Positions 35,642 through 45,101 of a stretch of DNA of 64,000 nt are shown here, piece by piece; within the stretch, counting starts at the first letter, position 1; every line of letters begins with the position of its first letter. The DNA is from Tessaracoccus bendigoensis DSM 12906 (lineage in GTDB: Bacteria; Actinomycetota; Actinomycetes; Propionibacteriales; Propionibacteriaceae). The notes beneath the pieces are model-generated. The model was given only the letters and a program-made list of their open reading frames with translations. It was not told the origin of the DNA and did no database searches. The stretch spans positions 1 through 64,000 of the forward strand of contig NZ_FQZG01000017.1 in the NCBI RefSeq assembly GCF_900141915.1, in the 5' to 3' direction. A program made the position numbers and the translations under genes.

Positions 35642-38194
35642 ATGCAAGAGCTTAATCAGATCCCGGGGAACGACCCGATCGACGAGGTCAGCGGTCACCG
35701 CACACTTGGCCCGACGTCCACCCCGACCCACCCGTTGGCCACCGCCCCCGTCGGCATGCCGGCGCACTCGGTCGACGGTTTCGTGCGTGAGTTCCTCCAC
35801 GAACTCAACACGAACCAGGGCGTGGCACTCTCCCGGTCCAGCGCCAACGACCAGTACCTGGCCCTGGCCAGCACCGTCAGGAACTACCTGATGGCGCGCT
35901 GGCTGGAAACCAGCCGCAGGACGCGTGAGGCAAAGGCCAAGACGATCGGGTACCTGTCGGCCGAGTACCTGCTCGGTCGCCAACTCGGAAACGCCCTCCT
36001 GGCCACCGACCTCAACGAGATCGCCGAGAAGGGCTTGGCGCTGTGCGGCCTCGACCTGGTGACGTTGCGCAATCAGGAGGTGGAGCCCGGGCTCGGCAAC
36101 GGCGGCCTTGGGCGCCTCGCGGCCTGCTTCATCGATTCGCTCGCAACGATGGATGTCCCCTGCATCGGTTACGGCATCCGCTACGAGTACGGCATCTTCC
36201 GCCAGACCTTCGTCGATGGCCGTCAGGTCGAGGAGACCGACACCTGGCTGGCGCTGGGTTCGCCGTGGGAGTTCCCCCACCCCGAAGCCTCGGTTCAGGT
36301 CGACTTCGGTGGCCACACCGAGAGGTACGTCGACGCGGACGGCGAGGAGCGCACCAGGTGGGTGCCGTCCTGGAACGTGCTGGGCGTCCCGTACAACTAC
36401 ATGGTCCCCGGCTACCTCAACGGTCGGGTGAACACGCTCCGCCTCTGGTCGGCGCAGGCCACCAAGGCGTTCGATCTGCAGATCTTCAACGCCGGCGACT
36501 ACGCTCAGGCCGTCCGTGCCCAGACGTTCGCCGAGAACATCTCGAAGGTGCTCTACCCCGAGGATTCGACGCCTCAGGGCAAGGAACTGCGGCTCCAGCA
36601 GCAGTACTTCTTCGTCGCCTGTTCGCTGCGCGACTTCATCGACAACGAGCTCGAGGAAGGCTTCGATCTGCACAACCTGGCGGATCGGATCACCTACCAG
36701 CTAAATGACACCCACCCCGTGATCGCGGTGCCCGAGCTGATGCGGCTGCTCATCGATGTGCGCGGCTTCTCCTGGGATGAGGCCTGGGAGGTCACCAGCA
36801 AGTGCTTCAACTACACCTGCCACACCCTCCTACCCGAGGCACTTGAGGTGTGGTCAACGGAGTTGCTCGGGAGGCTGCTGCCCCGCCACCTTGAGATCGT
36901 CTACCGGATCAACGACCAGTTCCTCGCAGAAGTGGACAAGACCTTCCCGGGCGACGGCCTCCGCACCCGCAGGATGTCGATCATCTCCGAGTACCCCGAA
37001 AGGGGCGTTCGGATGGCCTACCTTGCCACCGTGGCGGCCGGCAAGGTCAACGGCGTCGCCGCCCTCCACTCCCAACTGCTCCGGGACAAGGTGCTCCCCG
37101 ACTTCTCCGAGTTGTGGCCCGACAAGTTCACGAATGTGACCAACGGGGTGACCCCGCGCCGGTTCGTCAAGCTGGCCAACCCCAAGCTCTCGGACCTGAT
37201 CACCGACGCGATCGGCCCAGGCTGGCTGACCAACCTCGAGCGTTTGAAGGAATTGGAGCCCTACGCGGACGACCCCGAGTTCAAGGCTTCCTTCGCCGCC
37301 GTCAAGGCTTCCAACAAGCAGCGCCTGACCGCCCTGCTGAAGACCCGAGACGACATCGATCTGCCAGATGGCCACCTCCTCGACGTGATGGTCAAGCGGC
37401 TGCACGAGTACAAGCGCCAGTCGCTGAAGCTGTTGCACATCGTCTCCCTCTACGAGCAGGTGCTCTCCGGGAAGCTCCCGGCCTCCGCCCTGACGCCTCG
37501 CACCGTCGTCTTCGGCGCAAAGGCGGCCCCCGGGTACCGGATGGCCAAGGACACCATCCACCTGATCAACAAGGTCGCGATGAAGGTCAACTCGGCCCCC
37601 GAGGTCGAGGGACGGCTGAAGGTCGCGTTCCCTGCCAATTACAACGTCACCCTCGCTGAGAAGCTGATCCCGGCCGCGGACCTGTCCGAGCAGATCTCGT
37701 TGGCGGGTATGGAGGCCTCGGGAACCGGAAACATGAAGTTCGCCCTCAATGGCGCGCTCACCATCGGCACGGACGACGGCGCCAACGTCGAGATCCGCCA
37801 ACTCGTCGGAGACAAGCACTTCTTCCTCTTCGGCATGGATGAGCCTGCGGTAACCGAACTCGGAGCCAAGGGCTACCACCCCGGCGCGTACTACGAGTCG
37901 AACCCGCAACTGCGGGCCACGCTCGACCTGATCCTGTCTGGTCACTTCTCCGACGGTGACCCGCACGCCTTCGACTCGGTCGTCTTCAACCTGCTGCACC
38001 AGGACCGGTTCATGGCCCTGGCGGACTTCCAGTCCTATGTCGACACCCAGGCCCTCGTCGAGCAGCGCTACGCCGATCAGGACGCATGGACCCGTTCCGC
38101 GATCCTAAACGTGGCCAGGACGGGCTACTTCTCGTCCGACCGCTCGATGCGCGACTACCTGCAGCGGATCTGGCACACCTCGCCGATGCTCTGA
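35642..38194 (+). CDS. glgP: Glycogen phosphorylase
   Basis: An 850-aa GT35 enzyme that releases glucose-1-phosphate from glycogen or maltodextrin. The PLP lysine is Lys699 in SGTGNMKFALNGALTIGTDD. Other family blocks: TIGYLSAEYLLGRQLGN, EPGLGNGGLGRLAACF with the substrate loop, GYGIRYEYGIFRQ, TYQLNDTHPVIAVPELMR, VTNGVTPRRF and MVKRLHEYKRQSLK. The N-terminal 45 residues are a variable extension. There is no allosteric site region of the animal enzymes that I can see. It is followed by a strong terminator and faces a trehalose-synthase-like gene, so storage-carbohydrate enzymes cluster here. Confidence 0.96.
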   Translation: MQELNQIPGNDPIDEVSGHRTLGPTSTPTHPLATAPVGMPAHSVDGFVREFLHELNTNQGVALSRSSANDQYLALASTVRNYLMARWLETSRRTREAKAKTIGYLSAEYLLGRQLGNALLATDLNEIAEKGLALCGLDLVTLRNQEVEPGLGNGGLGRLAACFIDSLATMDVPCIGYGIRYEYGIFRQTFVDGRQVEETDTWLALGSPWEFPHPEASVQVDFGGHTERYVDADGEERTRWVPSWNVLGVPYNYMVPGYLNGRVNTLRLWSAQATKAFDLQIFNAGDYAQAVRAQTFAENISKVLYPEDSTPQGKELRLQQQYFFVACSLRDFIDNELEEGFDLHNLADRITYQLNDTHPVIAVPELMRLLIDVRGFSWDEAWEVTSKCFNYTCHTLLPEALEVWSTELLGRLLPRHLEIVYRINDQFLAEVDKTFPGDGLRTRRMSIISEYPERGVRMAYLATVAAGKVNGVAALHSQLLRDKVLPDFSELWPDKFTNVTNGVTPRRFVKLANPKLSDLITDAIGPGWLTNLERLKELEPYADDPEFKASFAAVKASNKQRLTALLKTRDDIDLPDGHLLDVMVKRLHEYKRQSLKLLHIVSLYEQVLSGKLPASALTPRTVVFGAKAAPGYRMAKDTIHLINKVAMKVNSAPEVEGRLKVAFPANYNVTLAEKLIPAADLSEQISLAGMEASGTGNMKFALNGALTIGTDDGANVEIRQLVGDKHFFLFGMDEPAVTELGAKGYHPGAYYESNPQLRATLDLILSGHFSDGDPHAFDSVVFNLLHQDRFMALADFQSYVDTQALVEQRYADQDAWTRSAILNVARTGYFSSDRSMRDYLQRIWHTSPML

Positions 38195-38212
38195 CCCGGA
38201 GCCTCAGAAAGG

Positions 38213-38244
38213 GACGGGCCGTCACCCCAGGGTGGCGGCCCGTC
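38213..38244 (+). terminator. Terminator after glgP
   Basis: GACGGGCCGTCACC (38213-38226) pairs with GGTGGCGGCCCGTC (38231-38244), 13 of 14 bp, four-base loop, followed by TCGTCTTC. It lies between convergent genes and may serve both. Confidence 0.88.
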
Positions 38245-38263
38245 TCGTCTTCATGCTCCAGGC

Positions 38264-40561
38264 TCAGTCGCGCACGATCAGCGCCTGGAGGCCGAACGGG
38301 CCAAGGGTGACCCTGAAACCGGCCTGTCCCTCGGCCACATGGCTGCCGAGCGGTTCCGCCACGGCCACCCGCTGAGACGTGCCCAGATCGAAGACCTCGT
38401 CGCCGAACCTCAGCTCCCGGCTGCACACCACGGTGGAGGCCTCCCTCTCGGCGAAGTTGAACACACAGAGCTGAAGGGCACCGACCGCCAGCCGGTTGAC
38501 CATGATCAACATGGCCGGATCGTCAGGCTCGGGCACCTCCAGCAGCGTTCCGGTGGCGATCCCGTGCGCGGCGCGCAGGTGCAGCATCGACGCCAACCGG
38601 CTCGCGAACGACCCCGGATCGCCCAACTGCTGGGGCAGCGTCCCGTAGAGGGAGCGCGCCTTCGGCAGCCCCGAGGCCGAGCGGTTCGCGTCGGGGTTGT
38701 GACCCATCAGGTCGAATGCGCCGCGCTCGATCCAGCGAGTGTCCCCGGTGGAGATCAGGTCTGCAACCTCATCGCGGTCCACCGGGAGCGCCCCGATCAG
38801 ATCCCAGCCGGACAGCGCGAACACCCCTGGCTGGAGTGCGTTGTACCCGGCGAGCAACAGGTGGGCGTCGCGGATCCGCGCGACGTCGTCGTCGTCGATG
38901 GTCGACAGGTCGCTGATCCCCAGGCTCGCGGTGATCACCGACGCGGTGGTCGAGGCGATGCCATTCTGGGTGAACACCGCGTTGTACGGAGCGGCCGGGC
39001 CCGTGATCCGACGGCGAAGGTCGTCGCGGATCTTATCCGCCAGGTCGGCGCCCGTGTACTCCACGTCACCGAGCCGGTAGATGTCGGCCCGGTGCGTCGT
39101 CGCGAAGTGCACCAGTTCATAGGTGAGCTCATCGTGGTTCTGAAGGGCGTGCACCAGGGCGCCCTGGTTGACGCCGATCTTCAGTCCTTCCCGTAGCGCC
39201 AACCGGAGAAAGCCCGTGTCGCCGGTGGCCAGCGCATGCTGATACGCGGGTCGCGTCACGAAGTCGTACGACAGGTCGGGGCCCGTGACAGACGTGGCAC
39301 GGATCGCGTCCATCGACAGGTTCAGCTCCTGGAACGTGAATCCGCCGACCTTGCGCACCATAGAGCCGATCAGCTGGTTCGCGGCCACGGACAGCGGATG
39401 CCCCTCAGACCAGGCGACGCCCCCCTCGTCATCCTCGCTCGCACGCTCCACCCCGAGGAAGCCGTTCGCGTCGAGCCGTAACCCGCCCGCACCCAGGTCG
39501 GTCAGGGCGTGCAGCGCATCACCCATCACGAGCCGCATCCCGGCGAAGGTCGGGTCCAGCCAGTTGATGGAAGGCTGCCCGTCCTTGAAGTAGTGCAGAT
39601 AGACCCAGCGGTGCGGTTCGCCTCCGGTGTCGAGCACCTCGGCCGTAGCCGACCAGTTGGTCTCCTTGACCCCCGGTTCATAGAAGATGACGCGCTGCAG
39701 CTCGCCGATGATGTAGCCGGCGTCCTTCAGCCTCCGCTCATCCTCGGCGCTGAGGTTGACCGAATCGCGCCCATCGGGAACATCCGGGAGGAGGTGCCAG
39801 GCGTGTCTGGGGATGTCGACCATGTGGTAGATCCCGGGATAATCACGGTAGTTCATCTCCGCGAGCCGGAAGTCAGATCCCTTACCGGTGTGCGCCGGGA
39901 TCAGATCGTCGATGATGGTGCCGCCGCGCGACGAGGCGGTCGCCTGCATCGCACGGTAGTCGTCCTCGGAGCCGAACATCGGATCGATCGTCATGGAGAT
40001 CCGGTCGAAGTGGCCGTCGATCGACGGGGTGCGCGTCCAACCGGAAACGCCGCCCGCGAGTTTCACGGGGCCGGTGTGGATGGCTCGGATGCCCACCCGC
40101 GCGAACGCGTCCCACAGGTCGTCGGCCCCGAGCGCCCGGAGGAAGGATTCCCCCTCTCCCGTGATCTGGGACAGCGGATAGGCTGTGAACCAGACCGATG
40201 CGGTGTCGATGGCGCCGCGGGGATGAGGGCTGGCATAGGCCCTCCCCCACATCTCCGGCTGCCCGGAGAGTTGCCTTGCCAAGGTCTTCGCGTCACCCAG
40301 CATCGAGTGGTTGACGAGCCATTCGACATAGGCCCCGTTCGTCCCCACGGGTTCGAAGGGGGTCGCCAGCGTTCCCGTGAAAGAGAGGTGGCGGCGCGCA
40401 CGGGGGCGCAGCGCCCGCGGGCGTGCGGGGTAGAACGCCTCGTCGAAGTTGATCTCCTGGTCGACGGCGTCCGCCACCGCCGGGTGCGCCTCTGCGACAC
40501 CGGGTGCCGGGATCGGGATCGTGTCGGTGTGCGGCTCGTGCTCCTCGATGGGATCGGTCAA
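38264..40561 (-). CDS. GH13 alpha-glucan enzyme, trehalose-synthase-like
   Basis: A GH13 enzyme of about 765 aa. The catalytic triad is visible: nucleophile Asp364 in [12 protein letters not shown], acid/base Glu in [11 protein letters not shown], and the transition-state Asp in [10 protein letters not shown]. The overall plan ([28 protein letters not shown]-terminal beta domain [12 protein letters not shown]) resembles trehalose synthase, which interconverts maltose and trehalose, but the sequence is divergent and the N terminus carries about 60 extra residues. The start is taken as the TTG at 40561, eight bases after AGGAAGG; the frame stays open to 40612. It converges with glgP. Maltosyl or sucrose-type substrates are possible alternatives. 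Confidence 0.78.
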   Translation of the reverse strand: MTDPIEEHEPHTDTIPIPAPGVAEAHPAVADAVDQEINFDEAFYPARPRALRPRARRHLSFTGTLATPFEPVGTNGAYVEWLVNHSMLGDAKTLARQLSGQPEMWGRAYASPHPRGAIDTASVWFTAYPLSQITGEGESFLRALGADDLWDAFARVGIRAIHTGPVKLAGGVSGWTRTPSIDGHFDRISMTIDPMFGSEDDYRAMQATASSRGGTIIDDLIPAHTGKGSDFRLAEMNYRDYPGIYHMVDIPRHAWHLLPDVPDGRDSVNLSAEDERRLKDAGYIIGELQRVIFYEPGVKETNWSATAEVLDTGGEPHRWVYLHYFKDGQPSINWLDPTFAGMRLVMGDALHALTDLGAGGLRLDANGFLGVERASEDDEGGVAWSEGHPLSVAANQLIGSMVRKVGGFTFQELNLSMDAIRATSVTGPDLSYDFVTRPAYQHALATGDTGFLRLALREGLKIGVNQGALVHALQNHDELTYELVHFATTHRADIYRLGDVEYTGADLADKIRDDLRRRITGPAAPYNAVFTQNGIASTTASVITASLGISDLSTIDDDDVARIRDAHLLLAGYNALQPGVFALSGWDLIGALPVDRDEVADLISTGDTRWIERGAFDLMGHNPDANRSASGLPKARSLYGTLPQQLGDPGSFASRLASMLHLRAAHGIATGTLLEVPEPDDPAMLIMVNRLAVGALQLCVFNFAEREASTVVCSRELRFGDEVFDLGTSQRVAVAEPLGSHVAEGQAGFRVTLGPFGLQALIVRD

Positions 40562-40638
40562 CGCCGAATCCTTCCTGTGCGGGTGGAACCCCAGCCTATT
40601 GCGTGCGCGCACGAGCCGTGGCTACCCCACGAGAGAGA

Positions 40639-41511
40639 TCAGAGCGTGCGGAGCATCCTGTCGGCGCGCGCAATCGTCACGCGCTGCCCCCAGCCGAGGG
40701 TCAGCCGGTCGCTCTCGATCCCATCGCCGAACGCCACCAGGGTGTCCGACTCGACGACCAACGCGAGCTCCGCCCCATCTGCAAGCCCACCCCAGGCCAA
40801 CGAGACCCCTGTCGAGGGTGAGGGCCAGGCCTCCCGCACAAACCAGACGAGTTCCGGGTCACCGGCCCCAGGGAGCGGAAGCGAGGGCTCCGTGCCGCGC
40901 TGAAGCGAGGCGCACCACCCGGTCGATCCCGTCCCGGTCCCGACGATCAGCCCAGACGACGATTGTCGCTCCGTCCGGCCGTCGACCTCGATTCGGTAGC
41001 GGGCCGACTGATGGGTCGGCTGCCCGACGTAGATCTCATTGAGCGCCGTCAATTCCTGGCCGTCGTCGGTGCGGATGATCACCATGGTGCGCTGCATGGT
41101 AGGGGCCCTACCGATGCTCGCCAGCAGCCGGGCACACTCCGAAGGGCGGTGCGGGACGAGGACACCGGCGTGTCGTCCTGGGTTGATGCCGACCACGACC
41201 TGACCGTCCAGGTACTTGGCGACGTTGGCGACGAGCCCGTCCTGGCCGACCACCACGACCACATCCTCAGGGCCGAACACGAAGCGGGCGAGGTCTGCCC
41301 GCTCCACCTCGGCACGCCGCCAGTCCGCGGGGATGGCGGCAGCCACCACGGAGCGGGCCTCCTCCTGGGCGCTCCGCGCGGCCTCAAGGTCGTCGAGGCC
41401 GCGGCCCCGGCCTGCCAGGAAGAACGCCGCCTGGCCGCGGGTGCCATGGCGCGCAAGCAGTTCCTCGTACTCGGTCGTTCGGTGGACCACCACCGCTCTC
41501 GGGCTTGTCAT
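40639..41511 (-). CDS. NAD-kinase-like protein
   Basis: A 290-aa protein with the ATP-NAD kinase fold. The GGDG nucleotide motif appears as VVGQDGLVANVAKYL, a Gly-to-Gln change. The NE/D motif is TALNEIYVGQP, and the glycine-rich loop is GLIVGTGTGSTGW. The C-terminal domain is beta-rich. The motif change and weak similarity to standard PpnK suggest it is a diverged paralogue, possibly acting on another nucleotide or lipid. It begins 19 bp after the SPFH gene in the same direction, and both lie behind the NrtR-like operator, which ties it to NAD-related control. Confidence 0.78.
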   Translation of the reverse strand: MTSPRAVVVHRTTEYEELLARHGTRGQAAFFLAGRGRGLDDLEAARSAQEEARSVVAAAIPADWRRAEVERADLARFVFGPEDVVVVVGQDGLVANVAKYLDGQVVVGINPGRHAGVLVPHRPSECARLLASIGRAPTMQRTMVIIRTDDGQELTALNEIYVGQPTHQSARYRIEVDGRTERQSSSGLIVGTGTGSTGWCASLQRGTEPSLPLPGAGDPELVWFVREAWPSPSTGVSLAWGGLADGAELALVVESDTLVAFGDGIESDRLTLGWGQRVTIARADRMLRTL

Positions 41512-41530
41512 CTTGCGTCTTCCTTCGCCG

Positions 41531-42535
41531 TCAGTCCTGCTGAGCGCCGGTCAGCCTGCCCAGCATCCCGGTCAACAGATCCGGGGTCAACACCAACTGG
41601 TCGACCTGAGGCAGGTTGGCAGCCAGTTCACGCAGGGCAAGGCCGATGAGGACGTCGCGGCCCGCCTCCTGATAGGCCGCCAGCTTGGCCGCCTCAGCCT
41701 CCGCCTCCGCTGCACCGAGGACCCGGGTGGCTTCCGCCTTCGCCTTGGCGAGGGTCGCCGACCGCCCTGCTTCGGCATGCACGCGCACCTCATCGGCCTT
41801 CGCCGCGTCCTCCGCCTCCCGCTTGGAGTTGGCACCCTTCTGCGCGATCAGTTGCTCCTGCCGCCTGGCCAACTCGATCTGATTGGCCAACTCGTTCTCA
41901 CCGATCGCCGCCTCCCTCTCGACGGCAAGCGCCCGACGCTCGAACGTCGCCTTGTCGGCCTCCTGCTGCACCTGCTCGCGCGCAGGCATCTGGAGCGCCC
42001 GCTCGACCTCGGGTTCGGGCCTCAGCAGCGAGAACCGGATGCCGATCACCTCGACGCCGATCGCGACCAGCCGCTCGTCGCCGCGAAGCCCCGCGAGCGT
42101 GTGGGTTGCAAGGTTCGAGGCGTCAAGCGTCAGCACCTCGCGCAGCGACAGACCCGTCAATGTCGCTGTGACGGCGGCGGTGGCGGCCCCGTTGATCATG
42201 GCACCCACCGTCTCGAGCGGGTTCTCCAGCCAGGTCCCGTTGCCAAGGTCGATGGAAAAGTCGACGCGGGCGGCGGCCTGCGCGGGCGCCGCGAAGCGGT
42301 AGGTGATGGTCGCGGGCGCCGTCACCTCCTGGAGGTCCGACGTGCGGACCCGCACCAGCGCCTCCTGTTCGCGATCATCGATCGGAATCTCGCTGATGGC
42401 GGCCGTCATGGGCCGGAACCAGAAGGTGGCACCGACCCCGGCCTCGCGTCGGCGACCGTTGGCCAGGCATTCGATGTGCGTCGTGGCGGTACCGCGCAGG
42501 TGCCGGACGAGGGGGAATCGGGTGATCGTCGCCAT
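41531..42535 (-). CDS. SPFH/Band 7 domain protein
   Basis: A 334-aa SPFH protein. Residues 1-190 are the beta-rich SPFH domain (RVRTSDLQEVTAPATITYRF, LSLREVLTL). Residues 190-300 are an Ala/Glu-rich coiled coil (AKAEATRVLGAAEAEAEAAK) as in flotillins. There is no N-terminal membrane helix, which is unusual, so it may associate peripherally or be soluble. The ATG at 42535 is chosen from the domain start and the GAGGAGAACC just before it. It heads an operon with the NAD-kinase-like gene and is divergent from the NrtR-like regulator, sharing its operator. Confidence 0.85.
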   Translation of the reverse strand: MATITRFPLVRHLRGTATTHIECLANGRRREAGVGATFWFRPMTAAISEIPIDDREQEALVRVRTSDLQEVTAPATITYRFAAPAQAAARVDFSIDLGNGTWLENPLETVGAMINGAATAAVTATLTGLSLREVLTLDASNLATHTLAGLRGDERLVAIGVEVIGIRFSLLRPEPEVERALQMPAREQVQQEADKATFERRALAVEREAAIGENELANQIELARRQEQLIAQKGANSKREAEDAAKADEVRVHAEAGRSATLAKAKAEATRVLGAAEAEAEAAKLAAYQEAGRDVLIGLALRELAANLPQVDQLVLTPDLLTGMLGRLTGAQQD

Positions 42536-42557
42536 CTTGGTTCTCCTCAGAACTTGT

Positions 42558-42612
42558 TTATCGTTGGCATGACGATAACTATTAGAAGGGTCGCGTGTCA
42601 ACCTGACGATAA
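42558..42612. promoter_or_regulatory. Operator region between the SPFH and NrtR-like genes
   Basis: TTATCGT (42558-42564) and ACGATAA (42572-42578) form an inverted repeat with a 7-base spacer, in an AT-rich island. A further ACGATAA half-site lies at 42606-42612, inside GTCAACCTGAC, itself a small palindrome. The two sites sit close to the start of each divergent gene, as expected for control of both by the Nudix-type regulator. Confidence 0.65.
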
Positions 42613-42631
42613 GGGCGGTAGGGTGGGGCCC

Positions 42632-43348
42632 ATGCAGGAGTTCTTCGTCACGGTCGACCTGGTCGTGCTCACCATTCTGGACGGCAGCCTCAACGCCCTC
42701 GTGGTCAAGCGGAAGTACCCACCGTTCGAGGGCAGTTGGGCCCTGCCCGGCGGCTACGTCGCAGCCGACGAGGACCTGCCCGCGGCCGCCTACCGCGAGT
42801 TGGAGGAGGAGACCAACCTGCGCGAAGGGGTTCACCTGGAGCAGTTGGCCTCCTACGGTGCCCCCGGGCGCGACCCCCGCGGCCGCACGGTGACGATCGC
42901 CTGGCTGGCGCTGCTGCCCTCCTCGTCCGATCCCTCGGCCGGGACTGATGCCTCCGACGCCGCTTGGCGCCCCGTCACGGACTTCATGGAAGGCGGGCTA
43001 CCGCTCGCGTTCGATCACGCGCAGATCCTCGCCGACGGTGTCGAACGTGCGCGCGCGAAGCTGGAGTATTCACCGCTGGCTGCGGCGTTCTGCCCTCCGG
43101 AGTTCACCGTCGGCCAGTTGCGGGCGGTGTACGAGGCCGTGTGGGGTGCCCCGATCGACCCCCGGAATTTCCACCGCAAGGTGACGCACGCCCCCGGCTT
43201 TCTGGAGCCAACCAGCCAGGCGAGCAACGTCGACGGCGGCCGCCCGGCACGCCTCTACCGGCGGGGCACCCTCGACTTGCTGAATCCGCCGATCACACGG
43301 GCCACGACTGGCCTCACGGCCCCGCAAGGTTCCACCGATCAATCCTGA
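42632..43348 (+). CDS. NrtR-like Nudix-family transcriptional regulator
   Basis: A 238-aa protein: an N-terminal Nudix domain (residues 1-140) followed by a winged helix-turn-helix (about 150-225, FTVGQLRAVYEAVWGAPIDP then RNFHRKVTHAPGFLEP). This is the NrtR layout, in which the Nudix part binds ADP-ribose-type ligands and the C-terminal part binds DNA. The Nudix box is nearly intact (RELEEETN), with the usual final Gly replaced by Asn, so hydrolysis may be lost. The ATG at 42632 begins the Nudix strand. Its neighbours across the shared operator are an SPFH protein and a NAD-kinase-like protein, suggesting control of NAD(P) or ADP-ribose metabolism. Confidence 0.88.
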   Translation: MQEFFVTVDLVVLTILDGSLNALVVKRKYPPFEGSWALPGGYVAADEDLPAAAYRELEEETNLREGVHLEQLASYGAPGRDPRGRTVTIAWLALLPSSSDPSAGTDASDAAWRPVTDFMEGGLPLAFDHAQILADGVERARAKLEYSPLAAAFCPPEFTVGQLRAVYEAVWGAPIDPRNFHRKVTHAPGFLEPTSQASNVDGGRPARLYRRGTLDLLNPPITRATTGLTAPQGSTDQS

Positions 43349-43383
43349 AACAACGTCACAGACCGCCGTCCGGGCATGCGAAA

Positions 43384-43421
43384 ACGCCGGGGCGACGTGT
43401 TGGGTTCCGCCGCCCCGGCGT
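43384..43421. terminator. Bidirectional terminator
   Basis: ACGCCGGGGCG (43384-43394) pairs with CGCCCCGGCGT (43411-43421), 11-bp stem, 16-base loop, preceded by AAA on the plus strand. It sits between the convergent nrtR-like gene and the acidic protein gene. Confidence 0.85.
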
Positions 43422-43446
43422 CCATTGGCGCCAACTCGGGCAACGC

Positions 43447-43938
43447 CTATTCGGTCTTGTCCTCCACCGCATCGGCTTCAGTGGCTTCGCCGGGGTCAGC
43501 GGCCTCACCCTCGTCGGCATCGTCGGCCTTCGCCTCTGCCCGGCCCCGTTCGACCAGGTCCTGGAAGGTGCGCCCGACATCCCCGACGAACCGGTCGAGC
43601 TGTTCCCCGAACTGGGAGAAGAGGTGCGTCGCATTCGGCTCCTCCTCCATCTCGGGGTGCTGGTCTGCGTAGCGCTTCTTCTGCTCCTCGTAGTACTCCT
43701 TGACCCGGTCGCTCAGAACGCCGACCAGGCCGACGGTCGCGTATGCGGTGTCGGTTGCGGCCTTGGCGATCGCCTCGCCAAGCTTCGCGGCGTCGAGGTC
43801 GAGGTGTAGCGTGTCGAGTTCGGAGCGTTCATCGCCCTGCTGGGTGTCGTCCGCATCGACGAAGGCCTCGTGCTGTGCCTCGGCGTCGATGAACGCCTCC
43901 ACCCGCTCGGGCGCGACGTCCTGCTCGTGCTCACTCAT
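43447..43938 (-). CDS. Acidic protein of unknown function
   Basis: A 163-aa, strongly acidic protein with no recognised family. The N-terminal 45 residues and the C-terminal 30 (EGEAADPGEATEADAVEDKT) look disordered. The middle (LGEAIAKAATDTAYATVGLV, then RVKEYYEEQKKRYADQHPEM and FGEQLDRFVGDVGRTFQDLV) is helical and amphipathic. No cysteines or membrane helices. The ATG at 43938 follows GGGAGGAG. It lies downstream of ldh on the same strand with a 159-bp gap. It might bind membranes or partner proteins through the amphipathic helices. Confidence 0.7.
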   Translation of the reverse strand: MSEHEQDVAPERVEAFIDAEAQHEAFVDADDTQQGDERSELDTLHLDLDAAKLGEAIAKAATDTAYATVGLVGVLSDRVKEYYEEQKKRYADQHPEMEEEPNATHLFSQFGEQLDRFVGDVGRTFQDLVERGRAEAKADDADEGEAADPGEATEADAVEDKTE

Positions 43939-44097
43939 TTCTTGGCACTCCTCCCACGTTTGTCGTTCCTTCCAGTCTGCCCACAACGACGCCCGGGCAG
44001 TAGGGTCAGGCCCCTGGAAACACCCTGGCCGGACCCTTACGACGCCGCCTCGTTGCCGGGCCCGGCCCAGGTTGTCAATCCCGTCGAAGGCCGGGGG

Positions 44098-45048
44098 TCA
44101 GAAGCCGAGCTCGGCTGCGACCGACCTGATGTGTTCGGCGCTGGCCCGCAGGCCGCGCAGTTCCTCGTCCGACACCGGAAGCTCCAACGCCTTGACGACG
44201 CCGGCGCGGCCGATGATCTGCGGCACCGACATGCACACCCCCGAGATGCCGTGCCAGTCGTGCAGCATTGACGAGACAGGCAGGATCGCGTGCTCGTTGC
44301 GCAGGATCGACTGGATGATCCGGGTACCGGCAAGCCCGATGGCGTAGTTCGTGGCGCCCTTCCCGTCGATGACTTCGTAGGCGGCCCCGACGACCCGCTC
44401 GGCGATCTCCTGCCGACGCGCCGTGCTCAGCTGGCCGGTCTGCTTCTCCCAGTCGGCCAGGGGAATACCGCCGATGGTCGAGGTGCTCCACAGGGGAAGC
44501 TCAGAGTCGCCGTGCTCACCGCACATGTAGGCGTGTACGTTGCTCATGGCGATGTCGCATTCCTGCGCCACCAGGTAACGCAGCCGTGAGGAGTCGAGCA
44601 CGGTGCCGGACCCGAAAACCTGCCCGTCCGGCAGCCCGGAGATCTTGACGACGGCCTGGGTTACGACGTCTACCGGATTGGTCACGAGCAGAAAGACCGC
44701 CTCGGGTGACTGCTCGACCAGCGGCGGCACGATCGACTTCATCAACGAGACGGTCTTGTCGGCCAGGTCCATCCGGGTCTCGCCCGGCTTCTGCTTTGCG
44801 CCGGCCGCGATCACGACGATGTCCGAGTCTGCGGTGACAGCGACGTCGTCGGACCCGTCGATCTTCGCCGGGGGCAGGAACTGGCTACCGTGAGCCAGGT
44901 CGAGCGCTTCTGCATGTACCTTCTTGGCGTTGATGTCCTGGAGGGCCACTTCCGATGCCGCTCCGCGGATGAGTGCCGCGTAGGCGAGCGAGGTGCCCAC
45001 CGCCCCGGCTCCGACGATGGACAACTTCGTTCCGGTTCGATTCTTCAC
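44098..45048 (-). CDS. ldh: L-lactate dehydrogenase
   Basis: A 316-aa NAD-dependent lactate dehydrogenase interconverting pyruvate and lactate. The nucleotide loop is SIVGAGAVGTSLAYA, the substrate-specificity loop is AAGAKQKPGETR with the catalytic-loop Arg, NPVDVVTQ is present, and the catalytic His is in CGEHGDSELPLW. GTVLDSSRLRYLVA carries the substrate-binding Arg. Gln in AKQKPGETR is the residue favouring lactate over malate. It starts 53 bp after hspR, on the same strand, and could receive read-through from the heat-shock operon. Confidence 0.95.
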   Translation of the reverse strand: MKNRTGTKLSIVGAGAVGTSLAYAALIRGAASEVALQDINAKKVHAEALDLAHGSQFLPPAKIDGSDDVAVTADSDIVVIAAGAKQKPGETRMDLADKTVSLMKSIVPPLVEQSPEAVFLLVTNPVDVVTQAVVKISGLPDGQVFGSGTVLDSSRLRYLVAQECDIAMSNVHAYMCGEHGDSELPLWSTSTIGGIPLADWEKQTGQLSTARRQEIAERVVGAAYEVIDGKGATNYAIGLAGTRIIQSILRNEHAILPVSSMLHDWHGISGVCMSVPQIIGRAGVVKALELPVSDEELRGLRASAEHIRSVAAELGF

Positions 45049-45101
45049 GTTGATTTCCTGCTCCTAGTTCTCTCCGTTACCTGACCCCCGCCAGGTCACT
45101 C

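Noticed and set aside
41216-42631. N-terminal extension of the NrtR-like protein to 710 aa
   Set aside because: The extra part is antisense to the SPFH and NAD-kinase-like genes and the Nudix fold starts at the ATG at 42632.
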